A stretch of DNA of 64,000 nt from JBHGBM01 sp041946965 (GTDB lineage: Bacteria > Acidobacteriota > Terriglobia > Bryobacterales > Bryobacteraceae). The stretch is taken from contig JBHGBM010000016.1 of assembly GCA_041946965.1 (NCBI GenBank), positions 1 through 64,000 on the forward strand, read 5' to 3'. The notes beneath the pieces were generated by a model. That model worked only from the letters and a program-made list of their open reading frames with translations. It ran no database searches and had not been told where the DNA came from. Positions 1 to 9,077 of the stretch are shown in pieces; within the stretch, counting starts at the first letter, position 1; every line of letters starts with the position of its first letter. Position numbers and translations under genes: made by a program.

Positions 1-1761
1 GTGATGGATGAAGACAACTGCATGGTGGACGTGGCGCGGTACTTCATCGAATTCACCCACTCGGAATCCTGCGGCAAGTGCATCCCTTGCCGGGTGGGGC
101 TGGACAAGGCGCTGCGGGTGCTGAAGAACTTCACCCACGGGCAGGCGGCGGAGGAGGACCTGGCCACGCTCGACCAACTCGGCCGCATGATCCGCGACAC
201 CTCTCTGTGCGGCCTGGGGCAGACCGCGCCCAACCCCGTGCTGACCACCATGCGGCACTTCCGCCACGAGTTCGAGGACCATATCCGCGCGCACCGCTGC
301 CGCGCGGGCGTGTGCCAGGACCTGGCGCTCTCGCCCTGCGAGAACAGTTGCCCGCTGCACATGAACATCCCGCGCTTCCTCCAGCTTTATAAAGAAGGGC
401 GCGTGGAGGAGGCCTTCGAATCGGTGGTGATGGACAACCCGCTGCCGGCCTCGACCGGCCGCGTGTGCCAGCACCCCTGCGACAACCGCTGCCGCCGCGT
501 GGGCGTGGATTCCGCCGTGAACATGCGCGAAGTGCACCGCGTGATCGCGGACGCCGTGTACACTTCCGGCCGCTTCGAGGAGATGGTTGAACTTATCGCG
601 GCCAAGAAACAGGCGCCTACCGGCAAGCGCGTGGCGGTGCTCGGCGCCGGCCCCACCGGGCTCACCTGCGCCTTCTACCTCGCGTTGCTCGGCCACGACG
701 TTACGGTGTACGAATCCCACGCGCAGGCCGGCGGCATGCTGCGTTATGCGCTGCCCGAATACCGGCTGCCGAATTCGGTCCTCGACCGCGAGATCGAGCT
801 GATCGAGCGCATGGGGGTGAAGTTCCTGTTCAACATGCGCGCGGGCGCGGATCCCACGCTCAACGAATTGGAAGAGCGCTTCGACGCGGTCTTCGTCTCC
901 ATCGGCACGTGGAAGGAGTCCTGGGTGTACCTGCCCGGCACGGAGCTGAAGGGAGTGATGCCGGCGCTGAACTTCCTGGAGGCCCACGCCAAGGGCGAGA
1001 AGCCGGAACTGGGCCGGCGCGTGATCGTGATCGGCGGCGGCAACGCGGCCATCGACTCGGCGCGCACCGCGCTGCGGCTCGGCTCGGCCGTGACCATCGT
1101 CTACCGCCGCGAGCGCAAGGACATGCCGGCCATCCCCGAGGAGACCGAAGCGGCGCTGGCCGAGGGCGCGCACCTGGTCGTGCTCGCCACCCCGCACCGC
1201 ATCGTGGGCGAAGGCGGCAAGGTGAAGGCCATCGAAGTGGTGAAGACGCGCCTGGGCGAGTTCGACGCCTCGGGCCGCCGCCGCCCCATCGCCACCGAGG
1301 AAATCCAGAGCTTCAAGTGCGACTCCGTGATCCTGGCGGTGGGTGAGACTTTCGACCTCGATTTCGCCCGCGCCTCGGGCCTGAAAATCAAGGAATCCGG
1401 TTGCATCGAGGTGGACCGACACACGCTGGAGACCAGCCGTCCCCGTTTTTACGCGGGCGGCGACGTGATCACCGGCGCATCCAACGTTTCCAACGCCATG
1501 GGCCTGGGCAAGAAGGCCGCGCGCAACATTAACAGGGCGCTGATGGGCCCCAAGCGCATTTCCCAGCTCGCGCGCAAGTTCGAGTACGACCAGACGCCGC
1601 CCGGCCCTCCCAGCCAAAGCAAGCGCCACGAACCGCACCCGGTGGCGGCCGCGGTTCGCGCGCGCAACTTCGAGGAGGCCATGCTGGCGCTCACTCCGGA
1701 GGAGGCGCTCGAGGAGGCCGGGCGCTGCCTGCGCTGCGACATCCGCGAGGAGAGGAGATAA
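1..1761 (+). CDS. hoxF: NAD(P)-linked [NiFe] hydrogenase flavoprotein subunit HoxF/NuoF-like with C-terminal GltD-like domain (5' partial)
   Basis: The reading frame is open to the window edge and begins inside a NuoF/HoxF protein, so the FMN/NADH-binding part lies upstream. Visible residues 1-75 are the NuoF C-terminal [4Fe-4S] domain (Cys24, Cys27 and Cys30 in the ESCGKCIPC motif, plus the Cys in SLCGLG). From about residue 110 a second module follows that resembles the small subunit of glutamate synthase. It has Cys-rich Fe-S motifs (CENSCP, CQHPC), an FAD dinucleotide fold (GAGPTGL), an NAD(P)H fold (VIGGGNAAID) and a final CLRC motif. In the family, HoxF passes electrons between NAD(P)H and the hydrogenase through HoxU. 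The extra GltD-like module could add a second pyridine-nucleotide or flavin site. It lies 3 nt upstream of hoxU and belongs to the hydrogenase operon. The domain calls are firm; the exact electron acceptor is not. Confidence 0.85.
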   Translation: MMDEDNCMVDVARYFIEFTHSESCGKCIPCRVGLDKALRVLKNFTHGQAAEEDLATLDQLGRMIRDTSLCGLGQTAPNPVLTTMRHFRHEFEDHIRAHRCRAGVCQDLALSPCENSCPLHMNIPRFLQLYKEGRVEEAFESVVMDNPLPASTGRVCQHPCDNRCRRVGVDSAVNMREVHRVIADAVYTSGRFEEMVELIAAKKQAPTGKRVAVLGAGPTGLTCAFYLALLGHDVTVYESHAQAGGMLRYALPEYRLPNSVLDREIELIERMGVKFLFNMRAGADPTLNELEERFDAVFVSIGTWKESWVYLPGTELKGVMPALNFLEAHAKGEKPELGRRVIVIGGGNAAIDSARTALRLGSAVTIVYRRERKDMPAIPEETEAALAEGAHLVVLATPHRIVGEGGKVKAIEVVKTRLGEFDASGRRRPIATEEIQSFKCDSVILAVGETFDLDFARASGLKIKESGCIEVDRHTLETSRPRFYAGGDVITGASNVSNAMGLGKKAARNINRALMGPKRISQLARKFEYDQTPPGPPSQSKRHEPHPVAAAVRARNFEEAMLALTPEEALEEAGRCLRCDIREERR

Positions 1762-1764
1762 CCC

Positions 1765-2475
1765 GTGCCGCAGAAGATTTCCATCCGCATCGACGGGGAA
1801 TACGTCAGCGCCGCCGAAGGGCAGACGATCCTCGACGCCGCCCGGGCCAACGGCAAGTACATCCCCACGCTGTGCCACCTGCCGGGGCTTTCCGCTTCCG
1901 GCTCGTGCCGCCTGTGCATCGTGGAGGTGGCGGGCGTGGGGCGCCTGCTGCCCGCCTGCACCACGCCGGCGCAGAACGGCATGTCCGTTATCACCAACTC
2001 GGACAAGCTGGCGCAGTACCGCAAGATGGCCATCGAGTTTCTGCTGCTGGAGCGCAACCACATCTGCTCGGTGTGCGTTTCCAACGGCCATTGCGAATTG
2101 CAGGCGCTGGCGCAGGCGCACGGCGTCACCCACGTCCGCTACGGCTACAACTACCCCAACATGCCGGTGGACGTCTCGCACCCGCGCTACGTGCTGGACC
2201 ACAACCGCTGCGTGCTCTGCACGCGCTGCGTGCGGGTGTGCTCGGAGGTGGAGGGCGCGCACGTGTGGGACATCGGCTCGCGCGGCATTTACTCGCGGCT
2301 GGTGAGCGAGATGAACCGGCCGTGGGGAGAGTCGAAGAGCTGCACCAACTGCGGCAAGTGCGTGCAGGTTTGCCCCACCGGAGCGCTGGCCGAGAAGGGC
2401 TACGCGGTGGAGGAGATGACCAAGAGCAACGAGAGCATCCAGCGGCTGGCGGCGCGCCGCGGAGGTCGCGAATGA
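1765..2475 (+). CDS. hoxU: Hydrogenase diaphorase iron-sulfur subunit HoxU
   Basis: This 236-residue protein matches the N-terminal part of NuoG, which serves as HoxU in NAD-reducing hydrogenases. A plant-type [2Fe-2S] domain has Cys37, Cys48, Cys51 and Cys65. It is followed by the His-Cys3 [4Fe-4S] site (His99, Cys101, Cys104, Cys110) and two ferredoxin-type clusters (Cys149/152/155/159 and Cys193/196/199/203). Together they would wire HoxF to the HoxY small subunit. The GTG start at 1765 is preceded by a purine-rich GAGGAGAGGAG stretch, and its stop overlaps the hoxY start in an ATGA arrangement, indicating translational coupling. Length and cluster content are normal for HoxU. Confidence 0.93.
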   Translation: MPQKISIRIDGEYVSAAEGQTILDAARANGKYIPTLCHLPGLSASGSCRLCIVEVAGVGRLLPACTTPAQNGMSVITNSDKLAQYRKMAIEFLLLERNHICSVCVSNGHCELQALAQAHGVTHVRYGYNYPNMPVDVSHPRYVLDHNRCVLCTRCVRVCSEVEGAHVWDIGSRGIYSRLVSEMNRPWGESKSCTNCGKCVQVCPTGALAEKGYAVEEMTKSNESIQRLAARRGGRE

Positions 2476-3002
2476 AAAAGGCAAGGCTGGCAACCATCTG
2501 GCTGGACGGGTGTTCCGGCTGCCACATGTCCCTGCTGGACATCGACGAGGCCATCGCGGTGGTGGCGCGTAAGGCCGACCTGGTTTACGGGCCTCTGGTG
2601 GATGCGCAGGAGTTCCCCGAAGACGTGGACGTGACCCTGGTGGAGGGCGCGGTCAGCAGCCAGGACGACCTGGAAAAAGTGCGCAAGGTGCGGGAGCGCA
2701 GCCGGCTGGTGGTTTCGCTCGGCGATTGCGCCATCACCGCCAACGTGCCCGCCATGCGCAACGCTCTGCCGGTGAAACAACTGCTGGAGCGCATCTACGT
2801 ACAGGGCGCGCAGGCGCAGCCGCGGGTTCCCGCAGACGGTGTGCCGCAACTGCTGCGGCGCGCGCAGCCGGTGCATGAGGTGGTGCACGTTGACCTGCAC
2901 ATCCCGGGCTGCCCGCCGCCGGCCAAGACGATTCTCTACGCGGTGGGCGAACTGCTGGAAGGCCGCATGCCGGATCTGGCGTCGAAGGTGAAGTTTGGCT
3001 AA
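2472..3002 (+). CDS. hoxY: [NiFe] hydrogenase small subunit HoxY
   Basis: This 176-residue protein has the short form of the [NiFe] hydrogenase small subunit found in cytoplasmic group 3 enzymes, with no Tat signal. The proximal [4Fe-4S] ligands are Cys14 and Cys17 (CSGCH), Cys86 (GDC) and Cys147 (PGCPPP). It takes electrons from the NiFe site of HoxH and passes them to HoxU. The ATG at 2472 overlaps the hoxU stop and has a GGAGG ribosome-binding site at 2461-2465. The stop lies 13 nt before the hoxH ATG. Confidence 0.95.
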   Translation: MKKARLATIWLDGCSGCHMSLLDIDEAIAVVARKADLVYGPLVDAQEFPEDVDVTLVEGAVSSQDDLEKVRKVRERSRLVVSLGDCAITANVPAMRNALPVKQLLERIYVQGAQAQPRVPADGVPQLLRRAQPVHEVVHVDLHIPGCPPPAKTILYAVGELLEGRMPDLASKVKFG

Positions 3003-3015
3003 GAGGGCCCGCAGT

Positions 3016-4434
<1,419 letters not shown>

Positions 4435-4474
4435 GGAGCGCTAACGGCAAGTAATTAAGTCGCGCATTTCGCGT

Positions 4475-4960
4475 TCATTCGGGGAGAGTGGTATGCAATT
4501 CGCGCTCCATCAGCGCCTGAATCGCGGGATCTCCCAATCCTTGCTGCTGTGCGCCGTAACGGGCCAATGCTGCGCCAAACGGCGTAACGCGATACTGGAC
4601 TAGCTCCTCCGCGCCCGCCTGCCCGTGTTCGCGAAGCATCTCCTCAGTCACGCGAGTGAAGGTCAGGGTCAGGGCGCCGAGATCGAGAAGTCGTGAAATC
4701 GCATCGGCACGCCCTATTGCGCTGAGGGCTTGCCCCACCGTGGCGCGCGGGGGATGGCGGACTCCGTCTATCGCTTGTGCCTCGCACAACAGGAGCCAAC
4801 TCGGCAAATCCAACGACTCCGCTGCCCGACGTACTGCCAAGTGTTTCTGCAATTCCACCTCTCGCAAGGCGGTAAGGATGGCGTCAGCGACTTGCTCCTG
4901 GGCGGCCTGCGGCGAGCCGTCAGGGTCATAATCTATTGACACGGATGTTCGCCATGTCAA
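4475..4960 (-). CDS. C-terminal half of a frameshift-split TIR-like/deoxyribosyltransferase-family protein
   Basis: This is an open frame of 161 codons with only a TTG start. Its beginning continues, in another frame, the protein encoded at 4926-5339. Skipping one base in the overlap would join the upstream ...IRV to IDYDPDG here, giving the IRV-I-x-Y-DP run expected at this point of the family. The rest (LQKHLAVRRAAESL onwards) is predicted helical and resembles a winged-helix-like tail, which I cannot name. The frame is probably not translated separately; either the gene is disrupted or one base is miscalled. Confidence 0.5.
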   Translation of the reverse strand: MTWRTSVSIDYDPDGSPQAAQEQVADAILTALREVELQKHLAVRRAAESLDLPSWLLLCEAQAIDGVRHPPRATVGQALSAIGRADAISRLLDLGALTLTFTRVTEEMLREHGQAGAEELVQYRVTPFGAALARYGAQQQGLGDPAIQALMERELHTTLPE

Positions 4961-5339
4961 ACATCAATGGGCGATCGTCGGACCTGAACAGCAATACCTC
5001 CTGGGGAAGGCGTACGGCGTGCGCAAGTCCGACTTCGTACAGCACATTCGCATTTCGGATCGGTGTGTTTTCGATCTCGCCGATGAGAGAGATGTCTGCC
5101 AAAAACGCCCGGCAGCGCCCAATGCCGTCCAGTATCTCAGTAAGGATCGAATCGCTGGTTACCCGCATGTCCACCCGGTGCGGCAGGAGGGGTGAGTCAC
5201 CTACTGTGATCCTCTGTATTGCAGGCTGTAGAACGTTGCGCCAGCGGGGTTCGAAGGTCGTGGCAAAACTCATCGCGACGAATACTTTCTCGTCGCGAGG
5301 AAACGGTGGGAACAAGCCGAAGAACTGAGCAGGATACAT
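4926..5339 (-). CDS. Nucleoside 2-deoxyribosyltransferase/TIR-like Rossmann protein, N-terminal half (frameshifted)
   Basis: This 137-codon frame has the signature of Rossmann-like proteins related to nucleoside 2-deoxyribosyltransferases and TIR-like domains: a VFVAMSF strand, an ILDGIGRCRAFLADIS helix-strand, NVLYEVGLAHA and a C-terminal FDMANIRV strand. Members often degrade nucleotides or NAD and sit in defence or stress modules, but the substrate cannot be read here. The frame stops soon after IRV, where related proteins continue, and the continuation lies in the next frame (4475-4960). ATG 5339 has a GAGG about 5 nt upstream. It neighbours a transposase remnant and a toxin-antitoxin pair, which fits an accessory patch. 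Confidence 0.6.
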   Translation of the reverse strand: MYPAQFFGLFPPFPRDEKVFVAMSFATTFEPRWRNVLQPAIQRITVGDSPLLPHRVDMRVTSDSILTEILDGIGRCRAFLADISLIGEIENTPIRNANVLYEVGLAHAVRLPQEVLLFRSDDRPLMFDMANIRVNRL

Positions 5340-5403
5340 TGCCTCACCCCAGTTGTGAATCGCACACGCAGCGAGCGGCGGCTGCCAGACCCTTCACGTC
5401 ACT

Positions 5404-5413
5404 TAGTATACTA
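5404..5413. promoter_or_regulatory. Palindrome TAGTATACTA, possible -10/operator
   Basis: A perfect 10-bp palindrome contains TATACT on both strands, a good -10 hexamer. It lies about 65 nt upstream of the minus-strand gene starting at 5339. No clear -35 was found, so a promoter role is only suggested. Confidence 0.25.
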
Positions 5414-5579
5414 TCGGGAATTTCGGGGGCAGGCTACACAACCCCTTACCTGTGATGAAGAGGTGATTTTGCGCCCTATCCGCAAAACGCCAGGGGTAGA
5501 GTCGATCGGGGCAAAGTCGGTCAGCCTGAACTGGGACCTTTGTCGGGGGACAGACGCGACTTTCCCGAGAGCATGCGCC

Positions 5580-5700
5580 TGCGGCGCGCCCGAATTGCGG
5601 AACGTGCGCGGCGACTGCGCGCCGACGGATATGTAGCCGCTGTGTGGGCGCGAGGAGTTGTACCGCCGGCGGGACTTCCGGCGGAGACAGACTAGACGTT
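5580..5700 (-). pseudogene. Degraded transposase C-terminus (rve/integrase-core type)
   Basis: In the 5340-5800 gap, which otherwise shows no gene, one minus-strand frame encodes RRYNSSRPHSGY. This matches the YNxxRPHSxL motif at the end of IS3/IS481-type transposases. Only about 40 codons are recognisable. There is no DDE core and no clear terminal repeats, so this is a relic. It marks past insertion next to the toxin-antitoxin pair and the split gene. Confidence 0.5.
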
Positions 5701-5764
5701 CCCCTAATTGACGCACTGGCCGGCATGCGGGAATCCCCACGATCAGAAATTGCATTTGCCCCCC

Positions 5765-5794
5765 TTGTTCCCATATACGCCAACAGCGTATAGT
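5765..5794 (+). promoter_or_regulatory. Promoter with embedded palindromic operator of the toxin-antitoxin operon
   Basis: TTGTTC (5765-5770) and TATAGT (5789-5794) are separated by 18 bp and form a plausible sigma-70 promoter. A perfect inverted repeat, TATACGC-CAACA-GCGTATA (5774-5792), fills the spacer and overlaps the -10. That is the expected position for autorepression by the XRE-type antitoxin encoded downstream. Confidence 0.65.
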
Positions 5795-5815
5795 GGAAGC
5801 GTGCGACCCGCGCCG

Positions 5816-6157
5816 ATGACGGTCATTGAGACTGCGGACTTCATGGCGGCAGCGGACCGCCTGATCGGCGACGTGCAACGCCAGCAATTGATAGCATTCG
5901 TCGCGACGAACCCAGAAGCGGGTGATGTAATCCCGGAAACCGGCGGCGTCCGAAAGTTACGCTGGGGCATGCCGGGGCGGGGGAAGCGAGGAGGCGCGAG
6001 AGTGATCTACTACTACCACGACGAGCGGATCCCGATCCTGATGCTCGACATGTATCCGAAGAACGCCAAGGTCAATCTGTCCAAAGCCGAGCGGAACGCG
6101 ATGAGGAAACGCATACCGCAACTCATCAGCGCGCTGCAAGAAAGGAGGCGGCCGTGA
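5816..6157 (+). CDS. higB: Type II toxin, RelE/HigB family
   Basis: This 113-residue basic protein has the RelE/HigB2 fold pattern: GGVRKLRWG, then GARVIYYY, a central ILMLDMYPKNAK strand and a C-terminal helix. Members are mRNA interferases that cut translated mRNA at the ribosome. ATG 5816 gives the family's normal length; GTG 5801 is an alternative. The stop overlaps the antitoxin GTG start by 4 nt (GTGA), so the pair is co-translated in the toxin-first order typical of higBA. A palindromic operator lies just upstream. Confidence 0.85.
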   Translation: MTVIETADFMAAADRLIGDVQRQQLIAFVATNPEAGDVIPETGGVRKLRWGMPGRGKRGGARVIYYYHDERIPILMLDMYPKNAKVNLSKAERNAMRKRIPQLISALQERRRP

Positions 6158-6498
6158 AGAAGACGAACCGCAGACGCGCGAAGACTTCCGTGCGCAAAAA
6201 GCTCACGCCCGGAGAACGCATCATACGGGGTCTCGATCAGGCGATCGCGTGGGCCCGCGGCGAGGACGTGCCCGTGCGCGTCTCAAAGGTCGAAGTGCCC
6301 GTGATCGATGTGCGCGCCGTGCGTCGCAAGCTCAGGTTGAGTCAAGCCCAGTTTGCGCGGAAATTCGGTTTTGCTCCCGCTACGCTCCGCAATTGGGAGC
6401 AGGGGCGGACCAGGCCGGAAGGTCCCGCCCGCGTGTTGTTGGCGGTGATTGCCTCCCATCCGGACGCAGTCGAGGACGCGCTGCGGAAGGCGAGCTGA
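6154..6498 (+). CDS. higA: XRE-family antitoxin, HigA type
   Basis: This 114-residue protein has a basic N-terminal tail. A helix-turn-helix covers about residues 53-100, with LRLSQAQFARKFGF as the first helices and PATLRNWEQGRTRP as the recognition part. This is the usual antitoxin/repressor of HigB-type toxins; it would neutralise the upstream toxin and bind the palindrome at 5774-5792. Its GTG start overlaps the toxin stop. Confidence 0.87.
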   Translation: MKKTNRRRAKTSVRKKLTPGERIIRGLDQAIAWARGEDVPVRVSKVEVPVIDVRAVRRKLRLSQAQFARKFGFAPATLRNWEQGRTRPEGPARVLLAVIASHPDAVEDALRKAS

Positions 6499-6555
6499 TC
6501 CCTGCCGGACGGCGAGGATCTACTCTTACTATCACGCAAATGCTACATTCGTTCC

Positions 6556-7779
6556 TTGGATCGCCGCACCGCCCTCAACCTGCTCGCGTCCGCGCCGCTC
6601 CTTGATCGCTCCGGGCCCGCTGTGCCGCCGGACACCCCCCGCGACCTCACCCCCAACGGCGCCGACCTCGGCACGCTTTCCCCGTACATTGAAGCCCTGG
6701 TCAACCGGCGCCAACACGCCTGCTCCTTCCTCACCGGCCGCTTCCGTTCGTTGGACGAGTACCGCAACACCGGGCGGAAAGCCGTCCTGGACGCCCTCGG
6801 ATACAGGCCCGCCCCCGTCGCCCCCGCCGCCCAGGTGATTGACCGGCAGGACATGGGCGGCTTCGTCCGGGAAAAGGTCCTTTTCTCCACCTGCGCCGAT
6901 TTCCGCGTCCCGGCGTATCTCCACATCCCCAAAGGGCTCAAGGGGCGCGCGCCCGCCATCGTGGATCTCCACTCCCACGGCGGAATGTTCCTGTTCGGCA
7001 AGGAGAAGGTCATCGACTTCGGCCGCAACCATCCCGCCATGGTGGAGTATCACAAGGTCAATTACGAAAGCCGGCCAACTACTACCGCGCTGGTCCGGCG
7101 TGGTTACGTGGTCATCACCATCGACGCATTCATGTTCGGGGAAAGGCGCATCATGATGGACGCCGGCCTGAAATACGGGTGGGAACGCGCGAAGTATTCG
7201 CTCGATGACGTGCGGTATCTGAACGGCATCTGTGCACGCAAGGAAACTACCCTGGCAAAGGCGCTCACGCTGGCCGGCATGAGCTGGCAGGGAATCGTTC
7301 TGTGGGACGACATGCGCACGGTCGATTACCTCGCTGGCCGGCCGGAGGTGGACCCCAGCCGGATCGGGTGCGCCGGCGTCTCTTTTGGCGGATACCGTTC
7401 TCTTTATCTGGGAGGTATGGACGACCGCATCGCGGCCGCCTGCGTGGTGGGTTTCATGTCCACGGTCAAGCCCATGGCGCGCCGCCACGTCGATACCCAC
7501 TCCTGGGTGCACTTCGTGCCCGAGGTGCATCGCTACCTGGACTGGCCGGACATCGCGGCGCTTCGCGCGCCCAAGCCGCTCATGGTGCTGCAATGCAAAC
7601 AAGACGGGCTGTTTCCGCTGGAGGGGATGCAGGACGCCGTTTCGAAGATCGCCGCGGTCTATGCCAAAGCCGGCGCCAGCAGCCGCTTCGACGGCCGGTT
7701 CTACGACGTGCCGCACCAGTTCAACGTGGCGATGCAGGAAGACGCATTTGATTGGTTCGACCGGCACCTGAAGGCGTAG
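6556..7779 (+). CDS. Secreted alpha/beta hydrolase (acetyl-xylan-esterase-like family)
   Basis: This 407-residue protein starts at TTG 6556. The N-terminus (MDRRTALNLLASAPLL) resembles a weak twin-arginine signal. The alpha/beta-hydrolase core shows the oxyanion region DLHSHGG (about 137-143), the nucleophile elbow GVSFGG (Ser276), an acidic residue after LQCKQD and a C-terminal His in VPHQFN. This arrangement is common in large esterase/acetylxylan esterase-like proteins of Acidobacteria and Planctomycetes that act on plant polymers. The substrate is not deducible. It is monocistronic, between the toxin-antitoxin pair and a convergent SDR gene. A 411-codon antisense frame is a high-GC shadow. 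Confidence 0.8.
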   Translation: MDRRTALNLLASAPLLDRSGPAVPPDTPRDLTPNGADLGTLSPYIEALVNRRQHACSFLTGRFRSLDEYRNTGRKAVLDALGYRPAPVAPAAQVIDRQDMGGFVREKVLFSTCADFRVPAYLHIPKGLKGRAPAIVDLHSHGGMFLFGKEKVIDFGRNHPAMVEYHKVNYESRPTTTALVRRGYVVITIDAFMFGERRIMMDAGLKYGWERAKYSLDDVRYLNGICARKETTLAKALTLAGMSWQGIVLWDDMRTVDYLAGRPEVDPSRIGCAGVSFGGYRSLYLGGMDDRIAAACVVGFMSTVKPMARRHVDTHSWVHFVPEVHRYLDWPDIAALRAPKPLMVLQCKQDGLFPLEGMQDAVSKIAAVYAKAGASSRFDGRFYDVPHQFNVAMQEDAFDWFDRHLKA

Positions 7780-7823
7780 CGGCTATTAGTACCGCGCGCT
7801 GTATCTGCCCGAACGTCCGCGCC

Positions 7824-8570
7824 CTACTGCGCGCACCAGCCTCCGTCAATGAGAATATCGGTCCCGGTGATAAAACCCGCCTCTTCCGAGCACAGGTAGA
7901 CCGCCAGGCTGCCGATCTCATCCACGCGGCCCCATCGCCCCACCGGGATGCGCGAGATGAACTGCTGGTTGATTTCCGGATTGTCCAGCAGCGTCCGGTT
8001 CATCTCCGTGGCAAACGGTCCGGGACTGATGCCGTTCACCGTAATGCCTTCGGCGGCGAGTTCCAGCGCCAGCGCGCGCGTCACACCCAACAGCGCGGTC
8101 TTAGTGGCCGAGTACGCCGTGCGCATCGGCATCGAGACATGGCTCATCGTGGAAGTCATGTTCAAGATGCGGCCGTAGCCGGTGCCTTGCATGTGCGGGA
8201 CGAACGCGCGGCACATCAGGAAAACGCTGGTGAGGTTGGTCTGTAGGACCCGGTTCCACTCCTCCAGCGTGAACTCCGTGATCACCTTCCGGATGTTGAT
8301 GCCGGCGTTGTTGATCAGGATTTGCACGCGGCCCCACGCCGCCACCTCGCGCTCCAGGCGCAGCACATCCGCTTCGTGCCCCACGTCGGCCACCCACGGC
8401 GCGGCCTCGCCGCCCGCGTCCGTGATCTCCGCCGCCACCCGCTCCAGATCGGCGCGGTTGCGCGAAACCAGCGCCACACGCGCCCCTTCGCGGGCCAGGG
8501 CCGCCGCCATGGCCTTGCCCAATCCCTTGCTGGCGCCGGTGACCAGCGCCGTCTTGCCTGAAAGTCTCAA
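7824..8570 (-). CDS. Short-chain dehydrogenase/reductase (SDR), FabG-like
   Basis: This 248-residue classical SDR has the cofactor motif TGASKGLG (11-18), NNAG (87-90), a catalytic Ser140, and Tyr153/Lys157 in YSATK. The C-terminus (GTDILIDGGWCAQ) is that of gluconate 5-dehydrogenase or FabG-like enzymes using NAD(P)H. The substrate is not clear. The TTG start at 8570 overlaps the stop of the upstream PH-domain gene (TTGA), suggesting translational coupling; longer upstream extensions of the frame lie inside that gene. Confidence 0.88.
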   Translation of the reverse strand: MRLSGKTALVTGASKGLGKAMAAALAREGARVALVSRNRADLERVAAEITDAGGEAAPWVADVGHEADVLRLEREVAAWGRVQILINNAGINIRKVITEFTLEEWNRVLQTNLTSVFLMCRAFVPHMQGTGYGRILNMTSTMSHVSMPMRTAYSATKTALLGVTRALALELAAEGITVNGISPGPFATEMNRTLLDNPEINQQFISRIPVGRWGRVDEIGSLAVYLCSEEAGFITGTDILIDGGWCAQ

Positions 8571-9013
8571 GCCCCCTGTCCCTGACCTTTCGCGCTGCCG
8601 TGCTGCGCCAGATCCACAATGTGGTCGGCCGCCCGCTGAGGCGCATCTATGTTCGCTATGGTGAGGCGGCTGGTCTCCCCCGCAGTTTCTATCGAGAGAT
8701 TGCCCACCCCGAGAATTCTCTGCCCGAGGTTCTGATCCACGCGCACGTCCTGCACCTTGGAAAGCTGGATGGTGCGGGTGGTCTTGGATAACAAGCCGGT
8801 CTCGTACCGCAGCTTGTCCCCGGCGATGGTGATGCTGGTGAGGTTGCGCTTGATGTGTTTTTGCAGGGGCCACAACAGCAGCGCCGCGGCGGCGATCGGC
8901 AGCCACCACGCCTGCGGGAGGACCGTGGCCCACGCCACAACGGCGGCGAGCACCACCAACCCCGCCAGCGCATAACCGAGGCGGATGAACTTGAATGTGG
9001 GGCGGATCAACAT
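8567..9013 (-). CDS. Bacterial PH-domain (bPH2/YdbS-like) membrane protein
   Basis: This 148-residue protein has two hydrophobic segments at about residues 11-31 and 37-52. A bacterial pleckstrin-homology-like domain follows (ITIAGDKLRYETGLLSKTTRTI, then VQDVRVDQNLGQRILGVGNL), as in YdbS/DUF304 proteins. Role unknown. ATG 9013 has GGAGG about 6 nt upstream. It is the first gene of a two-gene minus-strand unit with the SDR. Confidence 0.85.
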   Translation of the reverse strand: MLIRPTFKFIRLGYALAGLVVLAAVVAWATVLPQAWWLPIAAAALLLWPLQKHIKRNLTSITIAGDKLRYETGLLSKTTRTIQLSKVQDVRVDQNLGQRILGVGNLSIETAGETSRLTIANIDAPQRAADHIVDLAQHGSAKGQGQGA

Positions 9014-9077
9014 AGCTGCCTCCGAGGCCCATTGTAGCGCGAGGGTCTCAGATAGTACCTTATCTAGAGGAGATTCT

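Noticed and set aside
6532..7767. 411-codon minus-strand frame opposite the hydrolase
   Set aside because: It is His/Val/Gly-rich without a motif, and the plus strand has the nucleophile elbow GVSFGG and a full alpha/beta-hydrolase core.
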